From NCBI RefSeq assembly GCF_009939225.1, contig NZ_JAACJR010000008.1:245107-309106 (forward strand): a stretch of DNA of 64,000 nt, in the 5' to 3' direction. The position numbers and the translations under genes are program-made. The stretch is from Sediminibacterium soli. GTDB taxonomy: Bacteria > Bacteroidota > Bacteroidia > Chitinophagales > Chitinophagaceae. The notes beneath the pieces are model-generated. The model worked only from the letters and a program-made list of their open reading frames with translations, had not been told where the DNA came from and made no database searches. Positions 8,522 through 16,725 of the stretch are shown here, piece after piece; within the stretch, counting starts at the first letter, position 1, and each line of letters starts with the position of its first letter.

Positions 8522-9838
8522 CTACTGCTCCTCCGCCAATTCGCCTTCCAGGTCGTAATCGTAGGCTTTTGTGATCTTTACGTTAACGAATTCGCCGATG
8601 GGTAGTTTTTTAGCGGAGTGGATCACCACTTCGTTGTCTACCTCCACGCTGTCGAATTCGGTGCGGCCAAGGTAACGGCCGGCTTCTTTTTTGTCGATGA
8701 TCACCCTGAATACCCGGCCCACTTTTTCGAGATTTTTCTCGTAGCTGATCTCCTGCTGCACTTCCATGATCTCCTGTGCACGCAGGGCTTTTTCTTCTGC
8801 GGGAACATTGTCTTCCAGCTCGTAGGCAGATGTGTTCTCTTCGTGACTGTAATTGAAGATACCCACCCTGTCGAACCGATGCTCCTGCAGGAAGGCTTTG
8901 AGCTCTTCCACATCCTGTTCCGTTTCGCCGGGGAAACCGGCGATCAGGGTGGTGCGCAGACAGATACCCGGCACTTTTTCGCGGATGGTATGGATCAGTT
9001 CGGTCATTTCCTCCCGGGTAATATTGCGGTGCATGGCTTTGAGCATGTTGTTGCTGGCATGCTGCAGTGGTATATCGAGGTATTTGCAGATAGTATCGCG
9101 TTCGCGCATTACATCGAGCACTTCCAGCGGAAATTTGCTGGGATAGGCATAATGCAGGCGTATCCATTCCAGTCCTTTTACATCGGCCAGTGCATGCAGC
9201 AGGCGCGGCAATTCTCTTTTCTTATAAATATCCAGTCCGTAGTAGGTCAGCTCCTGCGCGATCAGCATCACTTCTTTCACCCCTTTTTTCACCAGCGCCT
9301 CGGCTTCGGCAACCAGCTGTTCCACCGGTTTGCTGATGTGCTGCCCGCGCATCAGCGGAATGGCGCAGAACGAACAGGTGCGGTTACACCCTTCGCTGAT
9401 CTTGAGGTATGCATAGTGTTTGGGCGTGCTCAGCAAACGTTCGCCCAGCAATTCGGTTTTATAATCGGCGTTGAACTGCTGCAGTATCAGCGGCAGTTCC
9501 AGCGTACCAAACCAGGCATCCACTTCCGGCATTTCTTTTTCGAGATCGGAACGGTAGCGTTCGCTGAGACAGCCGGTTACGTATACCTTGTCCAGCTTAC
9601 CCCTTCTTTTCAGTTCCAGCTGGTCCAGGATGGTGTTGATGCTCTCTTCTTTTGCCTTATCGATAAACCCGCAGGTGTTCACCACCGAAATATTATGATC
9701 AAGTCTGGCATTCTCATGCACCACGGCAATATCATTTGCAGCCAGCTGCCCGCTCAGCACTTCACTGTCCACCAGGTTCTTACTGCATCCGAGCGTAATG
9801 ATGTTCACCTTGTCTTTCCGTAACGTCTTCGATTTCAT
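8522..9838 (-). CDS. rimO: ribosomal protein uS12 methylthiotransferase RimO
   Basis: This 438-residue radical-SAM methylthiotransferase modifies an Asp of ribosomal protein S12. The N-terminal domain has its three cluster cysteines (TLGCSKNLVDSE, VNTCGFIDKAKEES, VTGCLSERY). The radical-SAM CxxxCxxC motif is CNRTCSFC, followed by AIPLMRGQHISKP, a RimO hallmark. A C-terminal TRAM-like domain is present. The start is the ATG at 9838; upstream codons would run into a promoter box at 9847-9854. The length is normal for the family. Confidence 0.95.
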   Translation of the reverse strand: MKSKTLRKDKVNIITLGCSKNLVDSEVLSGQLAANDIAVVHENARLDHNISVVNTCGFIDKAKEESINTILDQLELKRRGKLDKVYVTGCLSERYRSDLEKEMPEVDAWFGTLELPLILQQFNADYKTELLGERLLSTPKHYAYLKISEGCNRTCSFCAIPLMRGQHISKPVEQLVAEAEALVKKGVKEVMLIAQELTYYGLDIYKKRELPRLLHALADVKGLEWIRLHYAYPSKFPLEVLDVMRERDTICKYLDIPLQHASNNMLKAMHRNITREEMTELIHTIREKVPGICLRTTLIAGFPGETEQDVEELKAFLQEHRFDRVGIFNYSHEENTSAYELEDNVPAEEKALRAQEIMEVQQEISYEKNLEKVGRVFRVIIDKKEAGRYLGRTEFDSVEVDNEVVIHSAKKLPIGEFVNVKITKAYDYDLEGELAEEQ

Positions 9839-9846
9839 AGAGGCCG

Positions 9847-9854
9847 CAAAGGTA
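9847..9854 (-). promoter_or_regulatory. Bacteroidota -7 box of rimO
   Basis: Read on the minus strand this is TACCTTTG, an exact match to TAnnTTTG. It ends 8 bases before the rimO ATG, so the transcript would have almost no leader. No convincing -33 TTTG is seen. Confidence 0.5.
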
Positions 9855-10226
9855 GGCATATGAGGGGAATGGAGGATTGCGGGATTGCCGATTTGGGGAT
9901 TGCCGATTGGTGATTGAGAATGATTGGAAGGTAAATGTTACTATATTATGAAAATCAATTGAATGCATTTGAATTAATTGTTGCGCAGCTTTTATTTATT
10001 CAAAATAATCAGAAGATAAATATTGTTAATATTTGAAAATCAATCAAATAAGATTGATTTGATTGCCAATTGGTTTCGGAGGGTTGCTCGTGGAGAATTA
10101 TCGATTTAGCATTGAATGCAATTAGAAGATATACCATTAAAATGATTGAAAATCAGCCAAATGAGCTTTGATTGATTACTGACGGGCCGGTTGGTTATTC
10201 TGGATTCCGAATTCCTTTTCGGCCGG
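9855..10226. other. AT-rich intergenic stretch with dispersed GATTG/TGAAAATCA motifs
   Basis: About 370 bp lie between rimO and ypdA, clearly more AT-rich than the flanking genes. No convincing gene is seen. TGAAAATCA occurs three times (9949, 10034, 10147) without regular spacing, and GATTG-type words recur. A perfect 9-bp inverted repeat is at 10037-10045 and 10052-10060. The upstream gene has no obvious U-tract terminator here. Confidence 0.6.
10037..10060. repeat. perfect 9-bp inverted repeat, 6-nt loop
   Basis: AAATCAATC and GATTGATTT pair exactly around AAATAA. It lies downstream of ypdA and upstream of rimO. No T-run follows on either strand, so it is not a normal intrinsic terminator; it could stabilise an mRNA end or bind a protein. 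Confidence 0.5.
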
Positions 10227-11198
10227 TTAATCCTGTCCCCCCGCTACATGCTGCATGATCTTTACCGCGTGGTCCCGGGAGTTTTCGATGAAGAGGCTGT
10301 GGGTGTTCATACCCCCGCAGATAACGCCGGCGAGGTAGATGCCGGGAATATTGGTTTCGTGTGTATCGGGGTTGTATAGCGGTGTGCGGATGGCATCGGG
10401 CGAGAGACGGATCCCAATTTTTTGCAGGAAGGAAAGATCGGGCTGGTAGCCGGTGGCCGCGATCACGCGGTCGTTTTGCAGTGTCCGCTCACCATCGGGT
10501 GTCTGGATCACCACTTCCTTTTCGCGTATCTCCCTGACCATCGAATGAAAATAGGCTTTGACAGAACCTTCTTCGATGCGGTTGATGATATCGGGACGTA
10601 CCCAGTACTTCACACGTTTGCCGATTTCTCCCTCCCGGATCACCATGCTTACCTCGGCTCCTTTGCGCCAGGTTTCCAGCGCCGCATCCACGGCCGAATT
10701 ATTGGCGCCGATCACGATCACTTTCTGAAATGCGTAAAAATGCGGATCGTTATAGTAGTGCGTTACCTTATCCAGTGTTTCGCCGGGCACATTAAGCAGA
10801 TAGGGCAAATCATAAAACCCCGTGGCGATCACTGCGCTGCGGGTCTGGTAAGCATGCCCTTTCGCCGTTTCCACGCGGAAGCCATTTTCAGGCTGCGCTA
10901 TATGCAATACCTTTTCGAACAGGTGAATATCCAGCTGCGCCGCCACGGCCACCCTGCGGTAATATTCGAGCGCTTCGTTGCGGTTGGGTTTTGCATTATT
11001 GCTCACAAAAGGCACGCCGCCGATCTCCAGTCGTTCAGAGGTGGAAAAAAAAGTCATGTTAACCGGGTAATGGTACAGCGAGTTCACCAGGCAACCTTTT
11101 TCCAGCACCAGGTAACGCAGTCCCCTGTTTTTTGCTTCCAGTGCACAGGCCAGTCCTATGGGACCTGCTCCGATAATGATGGTATCGTAATGAAACAT
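10227..11198 (-). CDS. ypdA: YpdA-family bacillithiol disulfide reductase-like flavoprotein
   Basis: This 323-residue FAD/NAD(P)-dependent oxidoreductase has an N-terminal FAD motif (IIGAGPIGLACALEAKNRG) and an internal NAD(P)H motif (VIGANNSAVDAALETW) near 165-180. The segment SLYHYPVNMTFFSTSERLEI near 40-60 is typical of YpdA/Bdr, and the thioredoxin-reductase CxxC pair is absent. YpdA recycles bacillithiol disulfide; Bacteroidota are known to make bacillithiol. It precedes no obvious partner gene; prfC lies 91 bp upstream on the same strand. The ATG at 11198 gives a standard start. Confidence 0.87.
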   Translation of the reverse strand: MFHYDTIIIGAGPIGLACALEAKNRGLRYLVLEKGCLVNSLYHYPVNMTFFSTSERLEIGGVPFVSNNAKPNRNEALEYYRRVAVAAQLDIHLFEKVLHIAQPENGFRVETAKGHAYQTRSAVIATGFYDLPYLLNVPGETLDKVTHYYNDPHFYAFQKVIVIGANNSAVDAALETWRKGAEVSMVIREGEIGKRVKYWVRPDIINRIEEGSVKAYFHSMVREIREKEVVIQTPDGERTLQNDRVIAATGYQPDLSFLQKIGIRLSPDAIRTPLYNPDTHETNIPGIYLAGVICGGMNTHSLFIENSRDHAVKIMQHVAGGQD

Positions 11199-11289
11199 GC
11201 GGGATTGACTTTATTTCCTGATTCGAAGACCGGGCCGACTGTTCGGTTGCGTCAACACACTTCATTCAACCAATACAGGCGCCCGTTCC

Positions 11290-12876
11290 TTATTTATGAA
11301 TTTCGCTGGAAAAATGGAACACAATATCGGGGTTATTGGATATCTCGGTATTGAGGAACCATTCGCTTTGGGCAAGGTATACGGGATGGCCGTCTTTGTC
11401 TTCGGCTGAGTTCTGCTGTTTGAAACGGAGAAAATCGTCCAGCTTTTTCTGGTCCCTGCTGGTCAGCCAGCAGGCTTTGTAAAAAGGCAGGGCGCGGAAT
11501 TCGCAGGCGGCGCCGTATTCCTGCAGCAGCCGGTACTGTATTACCTCAAACTGCAGTTCGCCAACGCAGCCAATGATCTTTTTGTTGCCCCCGAACTGCG
11601 TAAACAACTGCGCTACGCCCTCGTCGGTTAACTGGCTCACCCCTTTTTCGAGCTGTTTTGTTTTCATGGGGTCTTTGTTCACCAGCTCCTTGAATATCTC
11701 GGGAGAGAAAGTGGGGATACCGGTGAAATAAAAATCCTCTCCTTCGGTCAGCGTATCGCCGATCTTGAAATTACCGGTGTCGAACAGACCCACCACATCA
11801 CCCGCATAGGCGTCTTCAATGATATCTTTGCTGCGCGCCATAAAACTGTACGGGTTGCTGAAGCGCATATCCTTGTCCAGCCGCACATGGTGATAATATT
11901 TATTCCGCTCAAACCTGCCGCTGCATACACGCATAAACGCAATACGGTCGCGGTGCTTGGGATCCAGGTTGGCATGTATCTTGAAAACAAAACCGCTGAA
12001 CCCGTCTTCCTCCACACTTACCGCGCGTTTGGATGTTTCGCGGCTGCGCGGTATGGGTGCGATGCGGATAAACGTATCCAGCATTTCCTTTACCCCAAAA
12101 TTGTTTACCGCGCTGCCAAAGAATACCGGCGCTATTTTTCCTTCGAGATAGGCAACGGTATCAAGGTCTCCGTAAACACCTTCGATCAGTTCCGCATCCT
12201 CCCGCAGTTGCGCGGCGTCTCTCTCCCCTACTTTCTCGTCGAGCAGGGACTCAGACAGATCCCGTATGCCGATCACATCCTCCTCATCCGCCCTGGTGCT
12301 GGCCGTAAACAGACGAAGGCTTTTGTCGTCAAGGTTATACACGCCTTTAAAATCCTTACCGCTGTTGATGGGCCATGTCATGGGATGCAGCGAAATACCC
12401 AGCTCTTTCTCGATCTCTTCCAGCAGGTCAAAACGGTTCTTGCCGTCACGGTCCATTTTATTGATGAAAACGATCACGGGGGTATCACGCATACGGCATA
12501 CCTCCATCAGTCTTCTTGTCTGTTCTTCCACCCCGTTTACGCTGTCTATCACAAGAATAACACTGTCAACCGCCGTAAGCGTGCGGTACGTGTCTTCCGC
12601 AAAGTCTTTGTGACCGGGTGTATCGAGCAGGTTGATCAGGATATTCCGGTATTCGAAGGTCATTACCGATGTGGCCACGGAGATACCGCGCTGCCGTTCG
12701 ATCTCCATAAAATCGCTTGTTGCATGCTTCTTGATCTTATTGCTTTTTACAGCACCCGCCACCTGTATCGCGCCGCCGAACAGCAGCAGTTTCTCCGTAA
12801 GGGTGGTCTTACCGGCATCCGGGTGCGAAATGATGGCAAATGTTCTGCGCCTGTGGATCTCTTTTTCGTATTTCAT
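11290..12876 (-). CDS. prfC: peptide chain release factor 3
   Basis: This 528-residue translational GTPase recycles RF1/RF2 after termination. It contains the P-loop [16 protein letters not shown] (about 16-31), switch region [23 protein letters not shown] (G3) and NKMD (G4). The middle and C-terminal parts match RF3 ([15 protein letters not shown] near the end), not EF-G, which is longer. The start ATG at 12876 is preceded by a promoter box 11 bases away. Confidence 0.95.
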   Translation of the reverse strand: MKYEKEIHRRRTFAIISHPDAGKTTLTEKLLLFGGAIQVAGAVKSNKIKKHATSDFMEIERQRGISVATSVMTFEYRNILINLLDTPGHKDFAEDTYRTLTAVDSVILVIDSVNGVEEQTRRLMEVCRMRDTPVIVFINKMDRDGKNRFDLLEEIEKELGISLHPMTWPINSGKDFKGVYNLDDKSLRLFTASTRADEEDVIGIRDLSESLLDEKVGERDAAQLREDAELIEGVYGDLDTVAYLEGKIAPVFFGSAVNNFGVKEMLDTFIRIAPIPRSRETSKRAVSVEEDGFSGFVFKIHANLDPKHRDRIAFMRVCSGRFERNKYYHHVRLDKDMRFSNPYSFMARSKDIIEDAYAGDVVGLFDTGNFKIGDTLTEGEDFYFTGIPTFSPEIFKELVNKDPMKTKQLEKGVSQLTDEGVAQLFTQFGGNKKIIGCVGELQFEVIQYRLLQEYGAACEFRALPFYKACWLTSRDQKKLDDFLRFKQQNSAEDKDGHPVYLAQSEWFLNTEISNNPDIVFHFSSEIHK

Positions 12877-12886
12877 AATGCGGCGG

Positions 12887-12894
12887 CAAAGGTA
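12887..12894 (-). promoter_or_regulatory. Bacteroidota -7 box of prfC
   Basis: Minus-strand TACCTTTG matches TAnnTTTG, 10 bases upstream of the prfC ATG. The rimO gene has the identical box at nearly the same distance. No clear -33 element is seen. Confidence 0.45.
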
Positions 12895-12918
12895 AGGAAA
12901 CGGGAAACGTCAGACATG

Positions 12919-12951
12919 CGTCGTGAGAGGTCAGTCGTGAGTCAACTCACG
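12919..12951. repeat. GTCGTGAG direct repeats ending in a 16-bp palindrome
   Basis: GTCGTGAG occurs twice, about 14 bp apart, and the second copy is part of CGTGAGT-CA-ACTCACG (12936-12951), a 7-bp inverted repeat with a 2-base centre. It lies between the divergent prfC and DUF4197 genes, so it may be an operator or just an intergenic repeat of the genome. Confidence 0.4.
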
Positions 12952-13007
12952 CCTCACCTCCCGGGGATTATCACAAATCTTTCACAGGCTGCCTGGGGGT
13001 ATTGGGG

Positions 13008-13015
13008 TATTTTTG
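13008..13015 (+). promoter_or_regulatory. -7 box of the DUF4197 gene
   Basis: TATTTTTG matches TAnnTTTG and lies 21 bases before the ATG at 13037. The -33 region is weak. Confidence 0.45.
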
Positions 13016-13036
13016 GGGCAGGAGTCATTATTTACT

Positions 13037-13759
13037 ATGAAAAAACTGATCGCGGTCGCTGCCATATTGTTCCTTTCAGGACAAACGCAGGCGCAGGGAT
13101 TAAAAGGCCTGCTGAACAAAGCAAGGGAAACCATTAACGGTAAAACCGCCGCCGCGGGCTTAAGCAATGAGGATATTGTTGCCGGGCTGAAAGAGGCCCT
13201 CGCCACCGGGTCTGCCAAAGGCGCTGCGGCGCTTTCGCAGGCGGACGGCTTTTTTGCCAACGCAGCGCTGAAGATCCTGCTGCCGGCAGAAGCCAAGAAA
13301 GTGGAGAGCGCCCTGCGTGCAGCCGGTTTGGGCAAACAGGCCGACGATGCCATCCTCAGTATGAACCGTGCAGCCGAAGATGCCTGCAAAAGCGCGGCAC
13401 CCATTTTCATCAACGCCGTAAAACAGATGAGCTTCAAAGACGCGCTGGGCATACTCAGGGGAAGCGATACCGCCGCCACGGCCTACCTGCGAACCGGCAC
13501 CCATACCGAGTTGACCAGCGCTTTCCGGCCGGTTATCGAACAGTCGCTCACCAAAGTGGATGCCACCCGTTACTGGAATACACTGATGACAACCTATAAC
13601 CGTTTCAGCCTGCAGAAGATCAATCCCGATCTCACCGCTTATGTTACGGAAAAAGCCCTGAACGGCATTTTTGTACAGGTGGCTGCTGAAGAAAAGAATA
13701 TCCGCGAGAATCCTGTTGCCAGGACCAGCGATATGCTCAAAAAAGTATTTGCCAAATAG
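13037..13759 (+). CDS. DUF4197 domain protein, exported
   Basis: This 240-residue protein has a signal peptide (MKKLIAVAAILFLSGQTQAQ, cleavage about residue 20). The mature part is mostly helical and Ala/Lys-rich. It has the DUF4197 pattern: GLSNEDIVAGLKEAL, then FFANAALKILLPAEAKKVES, then AFRPVIEQSLTKVDATRYW near the middle. The family function is not known; it is expected in the periplasm. The ATG at 13037 is preferred over an upstream start at 13013 because it begins the signal peptide and has a promoter box upstream. The convergent PAS gene stops 3 bp beyond its stop codon. Confidence 0.85.
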   Translation: MKKLIAVAAILFLSGQTQAQGLKGLLNKARETINGKTAAAGLSNEDIVAGLKEALATGSAKGAAALSQADGFFANAALKILLPAEAKKVESALRAAGLGKQADDAILSMNRAAEDACKSAAPIFINAVKQMSFKDALGILRGSDTAATAYLRTGTHTELTSAFRPVIEQSLTKVDATRYWNTLMTTYNRFSLQKINPDLTAYVTEKALNGIFVQVAAEEKNIRENPVARTSDMLKKVFAK

Positions 13760-13762
13760 CGG

Positions 13763-14872
13763 TCAGCGAAACGGCTCGTCGTCGATGGAATGGGTTCTTT
13801 CCACGATGCTGCGGATCTCCTGATCGAGTTCGCCGGCGCTTTCCTCGAGGTGATGAAACAGTTCCAGGTCGCCTACCGAGCCGCTGTTGCGCAGCACTTC
13901 CAGCACTGCCAGTATATTGGCCAGCGGTCTGCGCACCTGGTGCGACTGGCGGAAAGCGATATCGCGCAGCAGTGTATTCTGTTTTTTGATTTTTTCGTGG
14001 CTGACAATATCTTCCGTTACATCGCGGTTGGTGCCGATCAGGCTCAGCGGCTTGCCCGCTTCCGAGCGTTTGATAATGGCATGCGAATCGATATAACGGA
14101 TCTGCCCGCCGGGCAGGATGATGCGATAGATGGCGCCGTTGATCTCGCGCAGTCCCGACATCAGGTCCTGTATGATCGAGATCATCCTTGGCGTATCCTC
14201 GGGATGCACGGCATTGTTAAACACCTGGTACAGGCTGATATCCGTTCCGTCGGGGTAACCGTACATATGGAACATGCGCTTATCCCATATCACCTGGCCG
14301 GTCACCAGGTCTATCTCCCATATCCCTATCGATGCAGAATCGGTGGCCAGCGATAAACGCTGCAGCAGTTCTTCCTGCTGTACCTGTGAGAGGTTGCGGT
14401 GATCTGAAAGCAAACGTATCTGTCCTTCGCTTTTCTCCAGCGCTTCGGCTATGCGGCGGTGGTGGGTGATATCGAAGATACAGCCGTCTACATACCGGAT
14501 CTGTTTTCCCTCTTCGTAAATACCCTGCGCGCGCTCCGACACCCAGCGCAGCGTACCATCCTGTCGTACGATGCGGTATTCAAATTCAAAGCGCTCTTTG
14601 TGCGCCAGCGCATCGCGCATCCGGCGGATCAGTGCGGGGCGGTCTTCGGGATGAACGATGTTCAGGTAGCCCTGGCGCCTGTCGCTGAGAAAATAGGCCA
14701 CAGGATATCCGGTAAGGTTCTCTATTTCATCACTGAAAAATTCAAGCGTCAGCCATTCGTCGCCCGAGCAGCGATAGATAGCCCCGGGTAAATGATTGAT
14801 CAATAAACGAAACTGTTCATTGCCGAATAAATCGGCGGCTGCAGTGTTAGGTTTTGGTTGCTGTTCTGACAT
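13763..14872 (-). CDS. PAS-PAS sensor with DHp-like helix but no ATPase domain
   Basis: In this 369-residue cytoplasmic protein two PAS folds are visible, at about 20-140 (FSDEIENLTGYPVAYFL, then EFEYRIVRQDGTLRWVSERA) and about 175-300 (SIGIWEIDLVTGQVIWDKRMF). A helical stretch follows, with FRQSHQVRRPLANILAVLEV, which looks like a HisKA dimerisation helix with its His. The protein ends about 60 residues later, with no N, G1 or G2 boxes. It may be a truncated kinase or a partner that is phosphorylated by another kinase. The start at 14872 is chosen because the longer frame adds no recognisable sequence. Confidence 0.82.
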   Translation of the reverse strand: MSEQQPKPNTAAADLFGNEQFRLLINHLPGAIYRCSGDEWLTLEFFSDEIENLTGYPVAYFLSDRRQGYLNIVHPEDRPALIRRMRDALAHKERFEFEYRIVRQDGTLRWVSERAQGIYEEGKQIRYVDGCIFDITHHRRIAEALEKSEGQIRLLSDHRNLSQVQQEELLQRLSLATDSASIGIWEIDLVTGQVIWDKRMFHMYGYPDGTDISLYQVFNNAVHPEDTPRMISIIQDLMSGLREINGAIYRIILPGGQIRYIDSHAIIKRSEAGKPLSLIGTNRDVTEDIVSHEKIKKQNTLLRDIAFRQSHQVRRPLANILAVLEVLRNSGSVGDLELFHHLEESAGELDQEIRSIVERTHSIDDEPFR

Positions 14873-14989
14873 AACAACATTATCAGCAGGAAATATAGGG
14901 AAATTCCAGAAATACATCTTCCCGGTCTATCCGTTCCTTCTCTCATCTTCTGCTCCTTCCCCCTCCATTCCTGTATTCGACATTCATTA

Positions 14990-15046
14990 TTCCTTGTTCC
15001 TTGCCTGCCTGTCGGCAGACAGGTTCTTCTGTTCCTTGTTCCTTGC
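14990..15046. repeat. REP-like palindrome between 15-bp direct repeats
   Basis: TTCCTTGTTCCTTGC occurs at 14990-15004 and again at 15032-15046. Between them is CCTGTC-GGCA-GACAGG (15008-15023). Similar GCCTGTCGGCAGACAGG words are recalled as an interspersed intergenic repeat in Bacteroidota. No transposase is nearby. Confidence 0.5.
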
Positions 15047-15066
15047 TCCCCTGTTCCCCTCCCTCC

Positions 15067-15100
15067 CCCAAAAAACAAAAGACCGCATCCGCGGCCTTTT
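15067..15100 (-). terminator. intrinsic terminator of lpdA
   Basis: On the minus strand AAAAGGCCGC and GCGGTCTTTT pair (one G-U) around GGAT, followed by TTTTGTTTTTT. It begins about 20 bp after the lpdA stop. Confidence 0.8.
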
Positions 15101-15119
15101 GCAACAGGTTGATCGATCA

Positions 15120-16526
15120 TTAAATATCTGTCGCTTCTCCGTAAGCAACAGCGGTGGCTTCTTTCATAGCCTCGCTCATGGTCGGGTGCGGGTGACTTGC
15201 GTTGAGTATTTCGTGGCCGGTGGTTTCGAGTTTACGGGCCACCACTGCTTCGGCGATCATTTCGGTAACATTGGTACCGATCATGTGTGCGCCAAGCAAT
15301 TCGCCGTATTTGGCGTCGTAGATCACTTTTACAAACCCTTCTGTTGCGCCCGCTGCCGTGGCTTTACCGCTGGCTACAAAGGGGAATTTACCCACTTTAA
15401 CTTCATAACCTGCGTCTTTGGCGGCTTTTTCGGTATAGCCTACGCTGGCTATCTCGGGTGTGCAGTAGGTACAGCCGGGTATATTGTTGTAATCCATCGC
15501 CTCGGGCAGGTGCTGGAATTTCTTTTCGTTATAGCCGATATGTTCCGCAGCCGAAATACCCTCTTTAGAAGCCACATGCGCCAGGGCCTGGCCGGGCGCA
15601 CAGTCGCCGATCGCGTAAAAACCGGGAACGGATGTCTGGTAGTATTTGTCAACCACCACTTTCCCTTTTTCTGTTTTGACACCCATTTCTTCCAGACCGA
15701 TGTTCTCGATATTGGCTACCACGCCCACGGCGCTCAGCACCACATCCGCCTCGAGCGTTACGGTGCCGTCCTGTTTTTTCACGGTTGCTTTTACCCCGCT
15801 GCCGCTGGTATCCACGGATTCAACAGAAGCGTTGGTAAGCACTTCAATACCGAATTTCTTGTATTGTTTTTCGAGTTCTTTGGAAATATCCTCGTCTTCC
15901 ACCGGCACAATACGCGGCAGGAATTCCACGATGGTTACCTTGGTGCCCATGCTGGCATACACATAGGCGAACTCCACGCCTATCGCACCGCTGCCCACCA
16001 CGATCATGCTGTTGGGTCTTTCGGGCAGTACCATCGCCTCGCGGTAGCCGATCACTTTTTTGCCGTCCTGTTTCAGGTTGGGCAGTTCCTTGCTGCGGGC
16101 GCCCGTGGCGATGATGATGTATTTTCCTTCCACTGCCTGTTTGCTTCCGTCGGCGGCGGTAACTTCCACCTGTCCTTTTGCCTTGATCTTTCCATAACCC
16201 ATCACCACATCGATCTTGTTCTTCTTCATCAGGAACTGGATACCCTTGCTCATTTTATCGGCTACGCCGCGGCTGCGTTTGATCACCGCGGAAAAATCGG
16301 CTTCCACACCGGTTGCGTTGATACCGTAGTTGGCGCTGTGTTTCATGTATTCGTATACCTGCGCACTTTTGAGCAGGGCCTTGGTTGGGATACAGCCCCA
16401 GTTGAGACAGATACCGCCCAGGCTTTCTTTTTCGATGATCGCTACTTTAAAACCCAGCTGGGAAGCGCGGATTGCCGCGGGGTAACCACCGGGACCACTG
16501 CCAAGTACAATTACGTCGTAAGCCAT
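15120..16526 (-). CDS. lpdA: dihydrolipoyl dehydrogenase (E3)
   Basis: This 468-residue flavoenzyme is shared by the pyruvate, 2-oxoglutarate and branched-chain 2-oxoacid dehydrogenase complexes; it reoxidises dihydrolipoamide with NAD+. It has an FAD motif (VIVLGSGPGGYPAAIRA, about 5-21), the redox-active disulfide CLNWGC (about 40-45), an NAD motif (VGSGAIGVEFAYVYASMG, about 175) and the C-terminal His-Glu-type motif (HPHPTMSEA, about 445). The start is the ATG at 16526; upstream codons add unrelated residues. It stands alone, not in a complex operon, and has its own terminator and a likely -7 box. Confidence 0.95.
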   Translation of the reverse strand: MAYDVIVLGSGPGGYPAAIRASQLGFKVAIIEKESLGGICLNWGCIPTKALLKSAQVYEYMKHSANYGINATGVEADFSAVIKRSRGVADKMSKGIQFLMKKNKIDVVMGYGKIKAKGQVEVTAADGSKQAVEGKYIIIATGARSKELPNLKQDGKKVIGYREAMVLPERPNSMIVVGSGAIGVEFAYVYASMGTKVTIVEFLPRIVPVEDEDISKELEKQYKKFGIEVLTNASVESVDTSGSGVKATVKKQDGTVTLEADVVLSAVGVVANIENIGLEEMGVKTEKGKVVVDKYYQTSVPGFYAIGDCAPGQALAHVASKEGISAAEHIGYNEKKFQHLPEAMDYNNIPGCTYCTPEIASVGYTEKAAKDAGYEVKVGKFPFVASGKATAAGATEGFVKVIYDAKYGELLGAHMIGTNVTEMIAEAVVARKLETTGHEILNASHPHPTMSEAMKEATAVAYGEATDI

Positions 16527-16574
16527 AATAGGGAATTGATTGAATTGAGATGATTGGAAATCAATTTGCGGAGG

Positions 16575-16582
16575 CAAAAATA
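16575..16582 (-). promoter_or_regulatory. -7 box of lpdA
   Basis: Minus-strand TATTTTTG is an exact TAnnTTTG match, 48 bases upstream of the lpdA ATG. The -33 element is not clear. Confidence 0.45.
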
Positions 16583-16725
16583 CTGGCTATTGGGCAAACG
16601 GAAAAAACAGATTGGGGGCGGTGCCGGGTAAATCGCCAGCAGTGAATCGCCGGTTTGACAGGCCGCTGGTTAGACTATCGGATCTTCCCGCTCCTATCGT
16701 CTTCACCATATGAAGGATTCCCTAA

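Noticed and set aside
10037..10060. Intrinsic terminator of ypdA
   Set aside because: The hairpin is AT-rich and has no T-run after it on either strand.
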